From the NCBI RefSeq assembly GCF_000298315.2, contig NZ_AEYE02000029.1, positions 434,001 to 498,000 on the forward strand: a stretch of 64,000 nucleotides of DNA. The letters are read 5' to 3'. The DNA comes from Rhizobium grahamii CCGE 502. Its GTDB lineage: Bacteria; Pseudomonadota; Alphaproteobacteria; Rhizobiales; Rhizobiaceae. The notes under the pieces were generated by a model. The model made no database searches. It saw only the letters and a list, made by a program, of their open reading frames with translations, and was not told where the DNA came from. This document shows, one piece after another, positions 35,295 through 45,796 of this stretch; position 1 is the first letter of the stretch, and every line of letters starts with the position of its first letter. The position numbers and the translations under genes are program-made.

Positions 35295-35320
35295 AATTGC
35301 GATCGATTAGCGGTTATGAC

Positions 35321-35351
35321 AAGGCGCGTCACTGGCGCGCCTTTTCTTTTT
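35321..35351 (+). terminator. Rho-independent terminator
   Basis: An 8-bp stem AAGGCGCG / CGCGCCTT with a 7-nt loop, followed by TTCTTTTT. Confidence 0.85.
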
Positions 35352-35432
35352 GGCTGGGGCGGTCTTGTAGCTTTGACGGAACCAATAGAGCGACCTCCCG
35401 TTAATTCCATCAGCTAAGACAAGGAGATCGCC

Positions 35433-35597
35433 ATGCTTTATTATGCACTCGTATTTCTCGTTGTGGCGCTGATCGCCGGCGTATTGGGCTTTGGCGGCAT
35501 TGCCGGCGCTTCCGCCTCGATCGCTCAGGTTCTTTTCTTCCTGTTCCTGATTCTGTTCGTCGTGTCTGTGGTCATGCGCCTCATGCGACGCACCTGA
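35433..35597 (+). CDS. DUF1328 family small membrane protein (YtjA-like)
   Basis: A 54-residue protein with two membrane helices: [22 protein letters not shown] and [19 protein letters not shown]. The [23 protein letters not shown] core is the DUF1328/YtjA hallmark. Function unknown; family members are often induced by envelope or general stress. SD AAGGAG precedes the ATG, and a terminator follows. Confidence 0.92.
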   Translation: MLYYALVFLVVALIAGVLGFGGIAGASASIAQVLFFLFLILFVVSVVMRLMRRT

Positions 35598-35621
35598 CGA
35601 AAACCTATCTACAAATGAAAG

Positions 35622-35653
35622 CCGGCGCTTGCCCAAGCGCCGGTTTCCTTTTG
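35622..35653 (+). terminator. Terminator after the DUF1328 gene
   Basis: A 9-bp stem CCGGCGCTT / AAGCGCCGG with loop GCCC, then TTTCCTTTTG. Confidence 0.88.
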
Positions 35654-35956
35654 TCGGTAAGTGCGATCCCACGTGCGGCCGAAATGCCGCCTTTAAAACA
35701 TCTTGACTTGAATTATCGCAATGGTGTCCAACTTTCCCGGAATGGCTCCAAAAGGTGGAGGGCACAACGGAGCCGTGTTCGCGCGTCGCCCACACATGTC
35801 CGCGTTTAAACCGTTTCGCATCGTTGGTTGATTACCGTTCCGATCTTGCAGTCCGGGATCCAGAAACCCCGGCGCTGTTCATGCGGCAGTCATATTCGGC
35901 AGTGCAAAAGGCAACGCAAAATCATCATAATTTTGTTTGGATCCAGAACCGAACCC
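35654..35956 (+). other. Region upstream of ndvB
   Basis: 303 bp with no ORF that has an SD. It presumably carries the ndvB promoter; a TTGACT near 35702 lacks a clear -10 at 17 bp. The sequence GGATCCAGAA occurs twice (near 35857 and 35939). I see nothing else. Confidence 0.35.
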
Positions 35957-38900
35957 ATGAACATTTCCGCCACGTCTCCGAACCCGTCCCGCGAGTCCGA
36001 AACGAAGCAGATCGATCATAACGACTCGATCCGCTCAACATATCTTTCCATCGAGGATATCAAGGCCATAGGCGCCTCAGTCGCTGCCCGCGGCATAGAC
36101 TCGCTGCCGGCTTTTGCGCCCTTCGATTTCTTCGCGCGGCACAAGGAGAACGAGAAGGAGATCCTGCGGGTCTACCGCACCACGGCAACAGACGTGGAAT
36201 CCGGTGAAACGATCACTCCGGCGGCGGAGTGGCTGCTCGATAACCACTACATTGTCGAGGAAGCGATCCAGGAAGTGCGTCGCGATTTCCCGCGGCGCTT
36301 CTACAGAGAGCTGCCGACGATCGACGTCAACGGCGTACAAGTGCCGCGCACGCTCGCGCTTGCATGGCTCTATGTAGCCCACACCCACAGCACAATCTCG
36401 CAGGAAAGCCTCACAGCCCTCGTCGACGGATTTCAGCAGAGCGAAACACTGAAGATCGGTGAGCTCTGGGCGCTGCCGTCACTGGTACGCTACGTTCTCG
36501 TGGAGAACCTGCGCCGCATCTCTATCCGTGTTGAACGCAGCCGCCGGATGCGCCGACGCGCCAATGAGGCTGCAGATGAGCTCGTGCGGCTGACGGACCC
36601 GACGAAGGCTGCCGAATATCTCAGGTCGCTGGAATCGCTTGCGGAAGACAACACCTTCGCGACGCAGTTCCTTTACCGCATGCGTGACGGCTCGCAGGCG
36701 TCCAGCGTAGCGATCGCCTGGCTCGACGAACGGCTTGAAGCGCTCGGGCGTGACACCGAAGAGACGACAATGGCGGAGCACAGCCGCCTGTCCTCCGGCA
36801 ACGTCACGATGGGCAACATCATTCGCAGTCTTCGCGAGATCGACGACACAGAATGGTCCGTCTGGGTGGAGCAGGTCAGCCACGTCGACAAGCTGCTCTG
36901 GGATCATTCCGATTATGGCGATCTCGATTCGGGCTCTCGCAACAAATACCGCAAGCAGATCGAAAAGCTTGCCAAGCGCTCGCCGCTGTCGGAAATGGAG
37001 ATCGCCCAGCTGGCGCTGGATATGACCGAGGAGGCCAAGGCCTCCGACGAACCGCAGCAGCGTGAACCAAATGTTGGCGGTTTCCTGACCGGCGTGCAAA
37101 GACCCAAGCTGGAAGCTCGGTCAAACTATCGCCCGACTCTGACGCAGCATTTTGTTCGAACCGTTCGTCGGTTTAACTGGCTCTCGATCGCCGTTCCCGT
37201 GATCCTTCTGACCATCATCGCGATGGCGATCGTCGGGAGGTTCATGGCCAATGCAGGCATGGGTCCGCTTGAGATCGCGATCCTGCTAATCATGTTCTCG
37301 CTTCCGGCCTCCGAAGGTGCGACCGGCCTCTTCAACACCGTGCTGTCGTTTTTCGTGACGCCGGCTCGACTGGTCGGCTACGAATTCAAGGAGGGCATCC
37401 CCGAGGAGGCCCGTACGCTTCTGGTCGTTCCGTGCTTGATCTCGAACCGTGACAGTGTGGATGAGCTGGTTCGCAATCTCGAGGTACACTACCTCGCCAA
37501 CCCGCGCGGCGAGATCTACTTCGCGCTGCTTAGCGACTGGCCGGACAGCCAGGTCGAGGAAACGCCGGCCGACCTCGAAGTTCTGGACTATGCCCGTCGC
37601 GAGGTCGCGAACCTCTCAGCGCGCTATGCCTTTGATGGCAAGACGCGCTTTTACCTCTTACATCGCCGCAGGCTCTACAATCCGTCCGAGGGCGCTTGGA
37701 TGGGCTGGGAGCGCAAACGTGGCAAGCTGCACGAACTGAACCTTCTGCTTCGCGGTGATCGCGATACGACCTACCTTCCGGGCGCCAATGTCGTGCCGGC
37801 AAACATTCAGTACGTGATGACGCTCGATGCCGACACGCGCCTCATGCGCGATGCCGTCACCAAGCTTGCCGGTAAGCTTTACCACCCGATCAACCGTCCC
37901 GTCATCAATCAGGCTACGGGACGGGTCGAAAGCGGCTATGGCGTGCTGCAGCCGCGTGTCACCCCGTCGCTGACGACAGGCAAGGACGCGTCGGTCTTCC
38001 AACGCGTCTTCTCGATCAACCGCGGTCTCGATCCCTACGTCTTCACCGTGTCCGACGTCTATCAGGATCTGGCGGGCGAGGGCACCTTCACCGGCAAGGG
38101 GCTCTACCACGTGGACGCCTTCGAGGCATCTCTGAAGGGCCGAATCGACGAAAATTCGGTGCTCAGCCACGACCTCCTCGAAGGCTCAATGGCGCGCTGC
38201 GCGCTCGTCACCGACCTGGAACTGGTTGAAGATTTCCCGATCCGCTATGAAGTCGAAACCTCGCGTCAGCATCGCTGGGCGCGTGGCGACTGGCAGCTGC
38301 TGCCATATATGTTCAACCCGAAGCATGGTGTGACCGGGCTCGGCCGTTGGAAGATGTTCGACAACTTGCGCCGCTCGCTGACTCCGATCGCCTGGTTCTT
38401 CGCCTCCGTGCTCGGCTGGTATTTCATGAGCCCGCTCGGCGCGCTCGTGTGGCAGATTCTCTTGATTTTCTGCCTCTTTGTCGCTCCGACGCTGTCGCTC
38501 ATTCACGGCATCATTCCGCGCAGCAGCGATGTGGTCGCAAGCGCTCACCTTTATACCGTTTGGTCCGACATTCGTGCCGCCAATGCCCAAGTCGCCTTGC
38601 GGATCATCTTTATCGCCGATTCCGCATGCATGATGGCCGACGCGATCGGCCGCTCGCTCTATCGCCTGTTTTTCAGCCACAGGCTGATGCTGCAGTGGCG
38701 CACGGCGGCGAGCGTCCAGGCGGGCAAACAGGGAACGATCCTGTCTTATTACCGGGCTATGTGGCACGCACCAGTATTGGCCTTGTGTGCGCTCGGCTTC
38801 GCGGCGCTTTCCGGTGACAACGCGTATCTCGTCGGCGTTCCTTTCGCTTGCCTATGGATTCTCTCGCCGTTGGTCGCCTACTATGTCAGCCAGTCGGCCG

Positions 38901-41900
38901 AGACCGAAGACCGGCTTGAAGTTGCGGAATCTGTCTCCACCGAGCTTCGCAAGATCGCCCGCCGCACATGGCGGTATTTCGAGACGTTTACGACCGCCGA
39001 GCAGAATTATTTGCCACCGGACAACGTCCAGGAAACGCCGCATGTGATTGTGGCCACACGCACGTCTCCGACGAACATCGGCGTCTATCTGCTGTCCGTC
39101 GTATCCGGCCGCCAATTCGGATGGTTCTCCTTCGAAGAAACGATCGAACGGCTTGAGCAGACCATCGCGACGATCGACAAGATGGAAAAATTCCGCGGCC
39201 ATCTCTTCAACTGGTATCACACCGATACGCTCCAGACGCTCGGACCGCGCTACGTTTCAGCGGTGGACAGCGGCAACCTTGCCGGCCACCTGATCGCGAT
39301 TTCGTCCGCCTGCCGCGACTGGGCAGAAGCGCCGTCGGCTCACATGCAGGGCAACCTCGACGGCGTCGGCGATACGGCGGGTATTCTTGCCGAGGGGCTG
39401 TCGGAGCTGCCGGATGATCGCAAGACGGTTCGTCCGCTACGCCGCCGCCTCGAAGAACGCATCATCGGCTTCCAGAATGCGCTGGCTGCGGTCAAACGCG
39501 AGCATGAATTCGCATCGATCCGCATTATCAACCTCGCCGTCCTGGCGCGCGACATTCAGAAACTTGCCGCTAACCTCGACCATGAGGTAAAGTCCCCGTT
39601 GAGCGCAGAGGTCACGCGCTGGGCGGAATCGCTGGTCAAGGTCTGCGAAGCCCATATCTCCGACAGCACCTTCGATCTGTCCAACATCGACGCGCTGCGG
39701 CCTCGTCTGATTGCGCTGCGCGACAAGGCCCGTGACCTTGCCTTCTCGATGGACTTCGGCTTCTTGTTCCGACCTGAGCGTCGCCTGCTTTCAATCGGCT
39801 ATCGCGTCGAAAGCGCCGAGCTGGATCAGGCCTGCTACGACCTGCTGGCGTCGGAATGCCGCCTCACCAGCTTGTTCGGCATCGCGAAGGGCGATCTGCC
39901 CACGGAGCATTGGTACCGTCTCGGCCGCCAGGTCGTCCCGGTTGGGTCGCGCGGCGCGCTTGTCTCCTGGTCCGGTTCGATGTTCGAATACCTCATGCCC
40001 CCGCTCGTCATGCAGGAGCGTGGCGGAGGCATCCTCAACCAGACCAACAATCTCGTTGTTGTCGAGCAGATGAACCATGCCCGCAAGCTAGGCATCCCGT
40101 GGGGCATTTCGGAAGCGGCCTTCAATGCGCGCGACCACAACCTCAACTACCAGTACACGAACTTCGGCGTCCCATCATTGGGTCTGAAGCGGGGCCTCGG
40201 CCACAACGCCGTCATCGCGCCATATGCTTCGATCCTTGCCAGCCAGTACGACCCTGACGCGGCGCTTGAAAACCTGCAGCGCCTGCGCAAGCTCGGCGCG
40301 CTCGGCAAGTTCGGCTACCACGACGCCGTCGACTTTACGCCGACCCGCGTGCCGGAAGGCAAGACTTGCGCGGTCGTCTATAACTACTACGCTCACCACC
40401 ACGGCATGTCGATCGCTGCCGTCGCGAACGTCGCCTTCAATGGTCACCTGCGCGAACTCTTCCATTCGGATCCAGTGATCGAAGCTGCCGAGCTCCTTCT
40501 TCAAGAGAAGGCACCACGGGATATTCCTGTCATGAGCGGCAAACACGAATCCGATACCCCCGCCAGCATTCAGGACGATCTTCTGCGCCCTGAACTGCGC
40601 AAAATCTACGATCCGGCCTCGCGTGACCGCGAGCTGGTCTTCCTCTCGAACGGCCACTACTCGCTGATGCTGACCGCGACAGGCGCCGGCTATTCGCGGT
40701 GGAACGGCCAGTCGGTTGCCCGTTGGAAAGCGGATCCGACCGAGGATCGCTGGGGCACCTTCCTCTTCCTTCGCGATACGGCGACCAACGAATGGTGGTC
40801 GGCAACCACGGAGCCGAAGAGTGTCGAAGGCGAAGAGGTCAAGGTTCTCTTTGCCGACGAAAAGGCGGAGTTCACCAAAACGGTCGGCGATATCACGAGT
40901 GAAGTCGAATGCATCGTCGCCACCGAGCATGACGCCGAAGCGCGGCGCCTGACACTTGTCAATTCGGGGACGGAAGATCGATTTATCGAGGTAACGTCCT
41001 ATCTCGAGCCGGTTCTCGCGACAGATGACGTCGACAACGCCCATCCGGCATTTGCGCGCATGTTCGTCAAGACAGAGGTTGGCAAGCGCGGCGACGTCAT
41101 CCGCGCCGAGCGCAACAAGCGAGATCCGAACGAGCCGAACATGGCTGTCGCTCACCTGATCGTCGATACCTCCGGCTCTACGCGCGACACCGAATTCGAA
41201 ACCGACCGCCGCAAGTTCCTCGGTCGCGGCCGTAGCCTAGCGAACGCTGCTGCCTTCGATCCGGGTGCGACCCTTTCCGGAACGGATGGCTTCACCCTCG
41301 ATCCGGTTCTCTCGCTTCGCCGTACGGTTCGTGTCCCCCCCGGCAAGAAGGTCAGCGTCATCTTCTGGACCATTGCTGCCCCGAGCCGTAACGAGGTTGA
41401 CCAGGCGGTCAATCGCTATCGGCATGCTGACGCCTTCAACCACGAACTCGTCCAGGCATGGACCCGCACGCAGGTGCAGATGCGCCATGTCGGCGTGACG
41501 TCGCAACAGGCCGCAGCCTTCCAGCATCTTGGCCGTCACCTCGTATATCCGGACATGCACCTGCGCGCCGATGCCGCCGCAGTCGCGGCCGGCATGCAGT
41601 CGCAGTCGTCGCTTTGGCCGCTCGCGATTTCGGGGGACTTCCCGATCTTCACGCTGCGCGTCACCGACGACATGGACCTCGACGTGGTCAGGGAGGCCCT
41701 GCTCGCACAAGAATACCTGCGCTCGCGCGGCGTCACTGCCGATCTGGTTATCATGAACGAGCGCGCATCCTCTTATGCGCAGGACATGCAGCATGCCGTC
41801 GACCAGATGGCCGAAAACGTCCGCCGCATGGGCCAGGCCGATGGTTTGCGTCAGCATATCTTCACGGTCCGCAAGGATCTGATGGAAGAGGCGACGTATC

Positions 41901-44476
41901 ACGCCCTCATCTCCGCCTCGCGCGTCACCTTCCACGCCAAGAACGGCAAGATTCTCGACCAAATCAATCGTGCCGTCGCGTTGTTTGCTCCATCCAAGGA
42001 AGAACAGCAGGAACTGGAGCGTGCCGATCGGGCAAAGGCGCCCGTCAAGCGGACTGCGCCGACGCCCGCCCCACGTCCGTCAAAGGTGGTGATCGAGGAG
42101 GAAGGCGACCTCAATTTCTGGAACGGCATCGGCGGCTTCACCGTCGATGGTCGCGAGTATGTCGTGCGTCTTCCCGGTGGCCACGCGACGCCTCATCCGT
42201 GGATCAATGTGATCTCGAATGAAAAATTTGGCTTCCATGTATCTGCAGAAGGCGCAGGGTTCACGTGGAGTGTAAACTCGCGCGATTACCAGCTGACGTC
42301 GTGGTCGAACGACGCGGTCATAAACCGGCCGGGTGAGGCGATGTACGTTGTCGATCGCGAAAGTGGAGCGGTTTTGACACCGTTTGCGAGCCTCTCGGAG
42401 CGGCAGGATATTCGCTTTGAAGCACGGCATGGCCTGGGCTATTCCGTATTCTCCAGCGTCCAGAATGAAATCGCGCTTGAGGTCACGCAAACCGTCGATC
42501 GCGAAAAACCGGTCAAGCTTCAGAGAATCCGGCTACGCAACACTGGCACCAAGCCGAGGAAGCTGCGGCTCTACGGCTATGTCGAGTGGATTCTCGGCAA
42601 CAATGCACAAAAGTCGGCGCCGTTCATCCTCTCGGAGCACGACGCGGAAACGGGTGCGCTGTTTGCCAGCAACAACTACAGCATCGACTACTCCGGTCGC
42701 ACCGCCTTCTTTGTGGCGAGCGAAAAGCCGTCGAGCTTTACCGCCAGCCGTCGGGAATTTATCGGCAAGACGGGCACGATCCAGGCACCGCACGCCGTCA
42801 GCTCTGCCGCCCTCCTTTCCGGCGCCACCGAACTCGACGGCGATCCGGCAGCGGTACTGGCGATCGATATCGAGATCGCGCCGGACGAGGAGCGGGATGT
42901 CTGCTTCTTCCTCGGCGAAACCAAGACGAGGGCGGAGGCGAGCGCGGTAATCAACGATATCCGCAAGGTCGCCTTCGACGACGTTGTCCAGGCAAATCGC
43001 GGCTTCTGGCAGCATTTCACTGGAAAGCTGCAGGTTTCCACGCCTGATCAGAGCATGAACAATCTGATCAACACTTGGTTACCCTACCAGAGCCTTGGTT
43101 GCCGCATCATGGCGCGCACCGCCTTCTATCAGGCCAGCGGTGCCTTTGGTTTCCGCGATCAGCTCCAGGATACGCTGGCTTTCATTGTGCACGAGCCGTC
43201 GATTGCCCGGAAGCAGATCCTGAACGCCGCCTCGCGACAATTCCGCGAGGGAGATGTTCAGCACTGGTGGCTGCCCGGTACCGGCGCCGGCGTTCGGACA
43301 CTCATTTCGGATGACGTCGTGTGGCTTGCCTATGCGATCCACCACTACTGCAGCGTTACGGGCGACAAGAGCGTCCTCGACGAACAACTCGCCTTCCTCG
43401 AAGGTCCGGCACTACTCGAGGGCCAGCACGACTCGTTCTATTTGCCCGAGGTGTCCGACGACACGGTGAGCGTTTATGAGCACGCCGCCATCGCACTAGA
43501 TCTTGCCATCACCCGGAAGGGCAAGAACGGTCTGCCGCTGTTCCTCGGCGGGGACTGGAACGACGGCATGAACCGCGTCGGCATCGGCGGCAAGGGTACG
43601 AGTGTCTGGCTCGGCTGGTTCCTGGCTGGCGCGCTGCGCTCCTTCGCCGTCTATGCACAGGAGCGGGGCGATACAGTCCGTGTTGAGCGGTGGACCAAAC
43701 ACCTCACCGAGCTTAAGGCTGCGCTTGAAACCGTTGCCTGGGACGGCAGCTATTACAGGCGTGGTACCTTTGACGACGGCAGCCTCCTTGGCTCAAAGGA
43801 GAGCCTGGAGTGCCAGATCGATTCGATTGCCCAATCCTGGAGCGTGCTCTCGGGAGAGGGAGATTCGGCGCACGCAGCAAAGGCAATGAACTCAGTGCTG
43901 GACAAGCTGGTCGATCCAGAAGCGCGGATCATCCGGCTCTTCACCCCGCCCTTTGCTAACTCGGCTAAAGATCCTGGCTATATCAAAGCCTATCCTCCAG
44001 GTGTTCGTGAAAACGGCGGCCAATACACCCATGCCGCGACCTGGGTGGTGATGGCTTTGGCCGAGCTTGGCCGCGGCGATGACGCCTTGCGTTGCTTTGA
44101 ACTCCTTAATCCGATCAGCCATGCGCGGGATCCGGCCTCGGCAGAACGCTACCGCGTCGAACCTTATATCATTGCCGCTGACGTCTACGGCGAAGGCTCC
44201 CTCACAGGACGCGGCGGCTGGACATGGTATACCGGCTCCGCAGGCTGGCTCTACCGTGCGGTGACCGAGGGGATCCTCGGTATCCGGATAAAGGACAGCC
44301 GCTTGTATGTGCGTCCGGCCTTGCCAAGCACTTGGGATGGCTTCTCTGCGGAGATCGAACATTTAGGTGCTAAATACCTCATTTCGGTCTCAAAATCGTC
44401 CCAACCAAGGGGCTACGATTTGACCATCAACGGACGCGAAGTCACCGATCCCGGCGAGGGATATCCGGTCGGATAA
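35957..44476 (+). CDS. ndvB: Cyclic beta-1,2-glucan synthase
   Basis: A 2839-residue inner-membrane enzyme, the length expected for NdvB/ChvB/Cgs. Order: soluble N-terminus; membrane helices from about residue 415; a GT84 glycosyltransferase domain with TLDADTRL (DxD-like) and SRQHRWARGDWQ (QxxRW); more helices around 820-1000; a central domain with the DUF3131/glucoamylase-like layout; and a C-terminal GH94 phosphorylase domain with GGDWNDGMNRVG near residue 2530. It starts, extends, cyclises and trims beta-1,2-glucan from UDP-glucose; the product goes to the periplasm for osmoadaptation and host interaction. The ATG at 35957 gives the family-like N-terminus though its SD is weak; the frame opens 43 codons earlier. 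Confidence 0.97.
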   Translation: MNISATSPNPSRESETKQIDHNDSIRSTYLSIEDIKAIGASVAARGIDSLPAFAPFDFFARHKENEKEILRVYRTTATDVESGETITPAAEWLLDNHYIVEEAIQEVRRDFPRRFYRELPTIDVNGVQVPRTLALAWLYVAHTHSTISQESLTALVDGFQQSETLKIGELWALPSLVRYVLVENLRRISIRVERSRRMRRRANEAADELVRLTDPTKAAEYLRSLESLAEDNTFATQFLYRMRDGSQASSVAIAWLDERLEALGRDTEETTMAEHSRLSSGNVTMGNIIRSLREIDDTEWSVWVEQVSHVDKLLWDHSDYGDLDSGSRNKYRKQIEKLAKRSPLSEMEIAQLALDMTEEAKASDEPQQREPNVGGFLTGVQRPKLEARSNYRPTLTQHFVRTVRRFNWLSIAVPVILLTIIAMAIVGRFMANAGMGPLEIAILLIMFSLPASEGATGLFNTVLSFFVTPARLVGYEFKEGIPEEARTLLVVPCLISNRDSVDELVRNLEVHYLANPRGEIYFALLSDWPDSQVEETPADLEVLDYARREVANLSARYAFDGKTRFYLLHRRRLYNPSEGAWMGWERKRGKLHELNLLLRGDRDTTYLPGANVVPANIQYVMTLDADTRLMRDAVTKLAGKLYHPINRPVINQATGRVESGYGVLQPRVTPSLTTGKDASVFQRVFSINRGLDPYVFTVSDVYQDLAGEGTFTGKGLYHVDAFEASLKGRIDENSVLSHDLLEGSMARCALVTDLELVEDFPIRYEVETSRQHRWARGDWQLLPYMFNPKHGVTGLGRWKMFDNLRRSLTPIAWFFASVLGWYFMSPLGALVWQILLIFCLFVAPTLSLIHGIIPRSSDVVASAHLYTVWSDIRAANAQVALRIIFIADSACMMADAIGRSLYRLFFSHRLMLQWRTAASVQAGKQGTILSYYRAMWHAPVLALCALGFAALSGDNAYLVGVPFACLWILSPLVAYYVSQSAETEDRLEVAESVSTELRKIARRTWRYFETFTTAEQNYLPPDNVQETPHVIVATRTSPTNIGVYLLSVVSGRQFGWFSFEETIERLEQTIATIDKMEKFRGHLFNWYHTDTLQTLGPRYVSAVDSGNLAGHLIAISSACRDWAEAPSAHMQGNLDGVGDTAGILAEGLSELPDDRKTVRPLRRRLEERIIGFQNALAAVKREHEFASIRIINLAVLARDIQKLAANLDHEVKSPLSAEVTRWAESLVKVCEAHISDSTFDLSNIDALRPRLIALRDKARDLAFSMDFGFLFRPERRLLSIGYRVESAELDQACYDLLASECRLTSLFGIAKGDLPTEHWYRLGRQVVPVGSRGALVSWSGSMFEYLMPPLVMQERGGGILNQTNNLVVVEQMNHARKLGIPWGISEAAFNARDHNLNYQYTNFGVPSLGLKRGLGHNAVIAPYASILASQYDPDAALENLQRLRKLGALGKFGYHDAVDFTPTRVPEGKTCAVVYNYYAHHHGMSIAAVANVAFNGHLRELFHSDPVIEAAELLLQEKAPRDIPVMSGKHESDTPASIQDDLLRPELRKIYDPASRDRELVFLSNGHYSLMLTATGAGYSRWNGQSVARWKADPTEDRWGTFLFLRDTATNEWWSATTEPKSVEGEEVKVLFADEKAEFTKTVGDITSEVECIVATEHDAEARRLTLVNSGTEDRFIEVTSYLEPVLATDDVDNAHPAFARMFVKTEVGKRGDVIRAERNKRDPNEPNMAVAHLIVDTSGSTRDTEFETDRRKFLGRGRSLANAAAFDPGATLSGTDGFTLDPVLSLRRTVRVPPGKKVSVIFWTIAAPSRNEVDQAVNRYRHADAFNHELVQAWTRTQVQMRHVGVTSQQAAAFQHLGRHLVYPDMHLRADAAAVAAGMQSQSSLWPLAISGDFPIFTLRVTDDMDLDVVREALLAQEYLRSRGVTADLVIMNERASSYAQDMQHAVDQMAENVRRMGQADGLRQHIFTVRKDLMEEATYHALISASRVTFHAKNGKILDQINRAVALFAPSKEEQQELERADRAKAPVKRTAPTPAPRPSKVVIEEEGDLNFWNGIGGFTVDGREYVVRLPGGHATPHPWINVISNEKFGFHVSAEGAGFTWSVNSRDYQLTSWSNDAVINRPGEAMYVVDRESGAVLTPFASLSERQDIRFEARHGLGYSVFSSVQNEIALEVTQTVDREKPVKLQRIRLRNTGTKPRKLRLYGYVEWILGNNAQKSAPFILSEHDAETGALFASNNYSIDYSGRTAFFVASEKPSSFTASRREFIGKTGTIQAPHAVSSAALLSGATELDGDPAAVLAIDIEIAPDEERDVCFFLGETKTRAEASAVINDIRKVAFDDVVQANRGFWQHFTGKLQVSTPDQSMNNLINTWLPYQSLGCRIMARTAFYQASGAFGFRDQLQDTLAFIVHEPSIARKQILNAASRQFREGDVQHWWLPGTGAGVRTLISDDVVWLAYAIHHYCSVTGDKSVLDEQLAFLEGPALLEGQHDSFYLPEVSDDTVSVYEHAAIALDLAITRKGKNGLPLFLGGDWNDGMNRVGIGGKGTSVWLGWFLAGALRSFAVYAQERGDTVRVERWTKHLTELKAALETVAWDGSYYRRGTFDDGSLLGSKESLECQIDSIAQSWSVLSGEGDSAHAAKAMNSVLDKLVDPEARIIRLFTPPFANSAKDPGYIKAYPPGVRENGGQYTHAATWVVMALAELGRGDDALRCFELLNPISHARDPASAERYRVEPYIIAADVYGEGSLTGRGGWTWYTGSAGWLYRAVTEGILGIRIKDSRLYVRPALPSTWDGFSAEIEHLGAKYLISVSKSSQPRGYDLTINGREVTDPGEGYPVG

Positions 44477-44575
44477 CAGCATTCTTCTACGCTAATCATC
44501 CGGCGATTCGTTGCGGCCAAAAGGGAACCCTTTTGGCCGCAACTGCGTTTGCAAATCGGAAAGCAGGAGAAGTCC

Positions 44576-45796
44576 ATGGCCGTAGCGCTTGAAGGAAAGA
44601 TCAGCGCCAAGCAAATTTCTGTGTCGGTAGCGACGCCGAAACGTGACACCAGATTGGACGTTCTGCGCGGACTCGCGCTCATCACGATTTTCATCAATCA
44701 TGTCCCAGGGCAGATTTTTGAGAATCTCACAACCAAGAATTTTGGATTTTCCGATGCAGCCGAAGGCTTCGTCCTGATCTCCGGGATTGCGGTCGGCTTG
44801 GCCTATGGATCGCGCTTTCAACCGGGCACCTGGTTGCAGACGGCGATGAAGGCCACGAAGCGATCGTTCACACTTTATCTGGCTCACATGATCACGACGT
44901 TCATGACTCTGGCTCTTTTTCTGACCGGCGCTTGGATCTTCCATCGGCCTGGGCTTCTGTGTGAGATCAACATCCTTGCCGTTCTCACCAATCTGAAGGA
45001 CGGCATTCCCTCGCTGCTGCTGCTTGGGCATCAGATCGGCTACAATAACATCCTGCCGATGTATGGCGCGCTGATGCTGATGGTGCCGGTCATTCTGCTG
45101 CTCAACGCCGCAAGCCCGCTCCTTGCGCTTGCCTTTTCGGGCGCCGTCTGGCTGTTTGCCGGCATATATGAGATCGCGCCTCACAACCTGTTGATCGAGG
45201 GCTACTGGTTCCTCAACCCGTTGTCCTGGCAATTCCTCTTCACCATCGGCATTGTCGGAATGATGCATGTGCGCCGCGGCGGCAAACTGCCGCAGCATCC
45301 CGTTCTCTTTGGACTTGCGGCTGCCTATGTCGCCTTGTCCTTTGCCTGGGTTGTCGGTCAACTCTGGAGCTTCGGAATTGCGCTGGCCTCGTTGGGGCTG
45401 CCGCCGGTGCTGACAGGCTTCGACAAAACATTCCTGTCGCTGCCGAGGCTGCTGCACATCCTGGCACTCACCTATCTCGTCATCAATATTCCAGCGATCT
45501 CGCGCTTGCTTCGCAGGTCCACGGACAACCCGCTGACCATTCTTGGTCGCCATTCGCTCAGCATTTTCGTCGCCGGCACGATTTTGGCGATGGTGGGGCA
45601 GGTGGTGCTCTACATCAACAACCACGATCGGATCGTCGGCCCGATCTTTGTGGTGATCGGCATCGCTGTCCAGTTTGCCTATGCCTATCATCTTGAGCGC
45701 AAGCGCAAATTGGACGCCGGGAACCACAGGCGGTTGCCCGACCGAGGCTTGGTTCCGGTTCCCGTGCACGTCGATCGTTCTAGGGATCGGCGCTAG
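44576..45796 (+). CDS. opgC: OpgC-domain protein, probable cyclic-glucan succinyltransferase
   Basis: A 406-residue polytopic membrane protein of the OpgC/acyltransferase-3-like group, with about ten helices. RLDVLRGLALITIFINHVPG at the N-terminus carries the R-x10-H of membrane acyltransferases. LGHQIGYNNILPMYGALMLM and GYWFLNPLSWQFLFTIGIVGM are OpgC blocks. Family members add succinyl groups to periplasmic glucans (OpgC in Rhodobacter, Cgm in Brucella, where it neighbours cgs). It is 99 bp after ndvB on the same strand, so it should modify the NdvB product. SD AGGAGAAG supports the ATG at 44576 over one 9 codons upstream. Confidence 0.88.
   Translation: MAVALEGKISAKQISVSVATPKRDTRLDVLRGLALITIFINHVPGQIFENLTTKNFGFSDAAEGFVLISGIAVGLAYGSRFQPGTWLQTAMKATKRSFTLYLAHMITTFMTLALFLTGAWIFHRPGLLCEINILAVLTNLKDGIPSLLLLGHQIGYNNILPMYGALMLMVPVILLLNAASPLLALAFSGAVWLFAGIYEIAPHNLLIEGYWFLNPLSWQFLFTIGIVGMMHVRRGGKLPQHPVLFGLAAAYVALSFAWVVGQLWSFGIALASLGLPPVLTGFDKTFLSLPRLLHILALTYLVINIPAISRLLRRSTDNPLTILGRHSLSIFVAGTILAMVGQVVLYINNHDRIVGPIFVVIGIAVQFAYAYHLERKRKLDAGNHRRLPDRGLVPVPVHVDRSRDRR

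Noticed and set aside
40175-41155. Minus-strand frame inside ndvB (326 aa), and similar ones along ndvB
   Set aside because: Shadow frames of the glucan synthase gene.
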